A stretch of 17,104 nt of DNA from Dictyoglomaceae bacterium (GTDB lineage: Bacteria; Dictyoglomota; Dictyoglomia; Dictyoglomales; Dictyoglomaceae). The notes beneath the pieces were generated by a model. It was not told the origin of the DNA, searched no databases, and was given only the letters and a program-made list of their open reading frames with translations. The translations under genes and the position numbers were made by a program. Below are positions 15,556 through 17,104 of this stretch, in pieces. Every line of letters begins with the position of its first letter. Position 1 is the first letter of the stretch. The stretch is taken from assembly GCA_026417425.1 (NCBI GenBank), contig JAOADF010000090.1:1-17104 (forward strand), in the 5' to 3' direction.

Positions 15556-16263
15556 ATGCCCACCCTTGGAGAATTATTTAGAAAAGAGAGAGAAGCCCAA
15601 AGTAAAGATTTAAAAAAAATCGCAATAGAATTAAAGATCTCATCAAGATATTTAGAGGCTTTAGAGAAGGATGAGTTCGACGAGGTACATCTTGCGGATA
15701 TTTATAAAAAGGGAATTATAAAGAAATATTCACAATATCTAAAAATTAATGAAAATCTTGCTCTTGAATTGTATAAACAGCAGTATGAAAAACCTATTTT
15801 AGAAGAAATTAAAAGAGAAGAGAAAAAAGAACAAAGCTTTATTTTCTTAATCTATATAATTGTAGGAATTATAATCTTAATTTCTGTCTATATTGGATAT
15901 AAAAGTACTATAAAGCCTAAAGTTCCTTCCTTACCTTCTCTTCCCACATATACTCAGCCTACCTTAACTGAAACTACAAGGGAAATTTATACTCCAACAA
16001 TAATTCCCAATATTCCTAAAAAGGAAAAAGAACTCATCTCTGAAATAAAAATTGTTGCTAATGAAAGAACATGGTTAAGAGCTATTTATAATAATCAGGT
16101 TGTTTTTGAAGGAATATTATTAAAGGGAGATGTAAAAATTTTTACCTATTCTTATCTTGATCTTCATATAGGAAATGCAGGAGGAATTGAGATTTTTTAT
16201 AATGATAAAAGCTTAGGAATTTTAGGTAAGAAAGGAGAAGTAATAATAAAGAGAGTACCATGA
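15556..16263 (+). CDS. rodZ: RodZ-like cytoskeletal membrane protein (HTH, one transmembrane helix, DUF4115 domain)
   Basis: RodZ links MreB filaments to the membrane during rod-shape growth. In order, the 235-residue protein has an N-terminal helix-turn-helix of the RodZ type (about 4-75, with LGELFRKEREAQSKDLKKIA and SSRYLEALEKDEF). A short charged linker follows, then one transmembrane helix (about 94-116) with a cytoplasm-in topology. Next is a Pro/Thr-rich stalk (about 119-153) and an extracytoplasmic DUF4115 domain (about 159-235). The last contains RTWLRAIYNN, VFEGILLKGDVK and GNAGGIEIFYNDKSLGILGKKGEV. The architecture is complete but compact compared with E. coli RodZ (about 340 residues). 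ATG 15556 has GAGGA (15546-15550) 5 nt upstream; TTG 15544 would overlap that site. It is 1 nt after scpB and overlaps rimO by 4 nt. A rodZ-rimO adjacency is also seen in Firmicutes. Confidence 0.89.
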   Translation: MPTLGELFRKEREAQSKDLKKIAIELKISSRYLEALEKDEFDEVHLADIYKKGIIKKYSQYLKINENLALELYKQQYEKPILEEIKREEKKEQSFIFLIYIIVGIIILISVYIGYKSTIKPKVPSLPSLPTYTQPTLTETTREIYTPTIIPNIPKKEKELISEIKIVANERTWLRAIYNNQVVFEGILLKGDVKIFTYSYLDLHIGNAGGIEIFYNDKSLGILGKKGEVIIKRVP

Positions 16264-17104
16264 AAAAGGCAAGAATAATATCCTTGGGATGTGCTAAAAA
16301 TTTAGTTGATACTGAAATATTAATGGGAATGCTTAGTGAAAAAAATTACAACTTTACTCCCTTTGAAGAAGAGGCAGATTTGATCCTTATAAATACTTGT
16401 GCTTTTATATCTCCTGCATCAAAGGAGACCGAAGAGAATATCGAGGAACTTAGTAAATATAAAGAATTAGGGAAAAAAATAATAGTATGTGGGTGTTATG
16501 TGGAAAGATTTAAGGAAAGATGTAAAGATAAATTTCCCTTTGTAGATCTTTTTATTGGACCCGGAGAGTACCAGAAATTTAATCTTTATCTAGAAAATAA
16601 AAGTTCTCAAAATATATTCTCAAGCCCTGCCTCAAATTTTTTATATACTGTAGATTATAAAAGATTTCATATAACTCCTAAGCACTGGACCTATATTAAA
16701 ATATCTGAAGGATGTAATAATTATTGTAGTTATTGTACTATTCCATATATTAGAGGATCTTTAAGAAGTAGACCCATTGAAGATATAGAAAAGGAAGTTA
16801 AGAATTTTGTATATGAAGGAGTGAAAGAAATAAATTTAATAGCCCAGGACACCACAAGATATGGAGAAGATATTTATGGTAGACCATCTCTCTTAGATCT
16901 TTTAAAAATCTTAGATAAAATTCCTGGAGACTTTATGATCCGAATTCTTTATTCCCATCCATTAAGATTAAATCATGAAATATTAGATTTTATAAAAAAT
17001 TCTGAAAAGATTATGCCATATTTTGATATTCCCCTACAGCATATTAATAATAATATTTTAGAATCAATGGGAAGAAGATATACTAAGGAACAAGTTATAA
17101 GTTT
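16260..17104 (+). CDS. rimO: Ribosomal protein S12 methylthiotransferase RimO, 5' part (3' end outside window)
   Basis: RimO is a radical-SAM enzyme with two iron-sulfur clusters that adds a methylthio group to an Asp of ribosomal protein S12. The first 281 residues are present and the frame is still open at the window end. The N-terminal MTTase domain has SLGCAKNLVDTE (C11), INTCAF (C47) and VCGCY (C79), the three Cys that hold the auxiliary cluster. The radical-SAM motif C152-xxx-C156-xx-C159 (EGCNNYCSYC) follows, then IPYIRGSLRSRP, LIAQDTTRYG and PYFDIPLQH. The SLGCxKNxVD opening and the IPxIRG sequence separate RimO from MiaB. The C-terminal TRAM domain is outside the window. It starts at ATG 16260, overlapping the rodZ stop by 4 nt (ATGA). 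Confidence 0.94.
   Translation, partial: MKKARIISLGCAKNLVDTEILMGMLSEKNYNFTPFEEEADLILINTCAFISPASKETEENIEELSKYKELGKKIIVCGCYVERFKERCKDKFPFVDLFIGPGEYQKFNLYLENKSSQNIFSSPASNFLYTVDYKRFHITPKHWTYIKISEGCNNYCSYCTIPYIRGSLRSRPIEDIEKEVKNFVYEGVKEINLIAQDTTRYGEDIYGRPSLLDLLKILDKIPGDFMIRILYSHPLRLNHEILDFIKNSEKIMPYFDIPLQHINNNILESMGRRYTKEQVIS

Noticed and set aside
1..17104. A hidden defence, secretion or biosynthetic system
   Set aside because: Every gene belongs to a known housekeeping family, no gap exceeds 46 nt, and no repeats or arrays are visible; the unusual features are residue-level changes in known proteins.

Overview
The window is a dense block of bacterial housekeeping genes, all on the + strand. Eighteen protein-coding genes fit into 17.1 kb. 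Most junctions overlap or are under 15 nt, and the longest non-coding gap is only 46 nt. There are no RNA genes, mobile elements, CRISPR arrays or sizeable intergenic regions. The DNA is very AT-rich and arginine is written almost entirely with AGA/AGG. From this, the Firmicutes-like gene order and the mixed Firmicutes/Thermotoga-like protein features, I infer a low-GC thermophile, most likely Dictyoglomus or a relative. That assignment is inference and was not tested by a search.

Layout. (1) Positions 1-258: the 3' end of pdxT (vitamin B6 synthesis). (2) 263-4246: mcsA, mcsB and clpC, the protein-arginine kinase and AAA+ unfoldase quality-control module, without the ctsR repressor gene that usually leads it. 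(3) 4261-6668: radA and disA, for recombination branch processing and c-di-AMP synthesis coupled to DNA integrity. (4) 6715-9394: a membrane PIN-TRAM protein (YacL-like), then ispD and ispF (MEP isoprenoid pathway) and an rlmB/trmH-type 2'-O-ribose methyltransferase. Blocks 2-4 follow the Bacillus order mcsA-mcsB-clpC-radA-disA-yacL-ispD-ispF. (5) 9391-12755: xerD, deoB and pdp, for chromosome dimer resolution and nucleoside salvage. (6) 12766-13371: a site-2-protease-like M50 membrane protein. (7) 13416-15554: trpS, scpA and scpB, tryptophanyl-tRNA synthetase plus the kleisin and winged-helix partners of SMC. (8) 15556-17104: a RodZ-like cytoskeletal membrane protein and the 5' part of rimO, the ribosomal protein S12 methylthiotransferase, which runs off the window.

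No new multi-gene defence or mobile system is visible. The interest lies in unusual versions of known proteins. McsB has lost or altered most of the residues expected for arginine phosphorylation, while ClpC looks intact. DisA has RHA where its catalytic RHR motif should be. TrpRS carries a four-cysteine pattern like the [4Fe-4S] site of Thermotoga TrpRS. YacL has two rather than four membrane segments, and ScpA is a strongly diverged kleisin. Comparisons with B. subtilis, T. maritima and other family members are from memory, so they should be checked by alignment.
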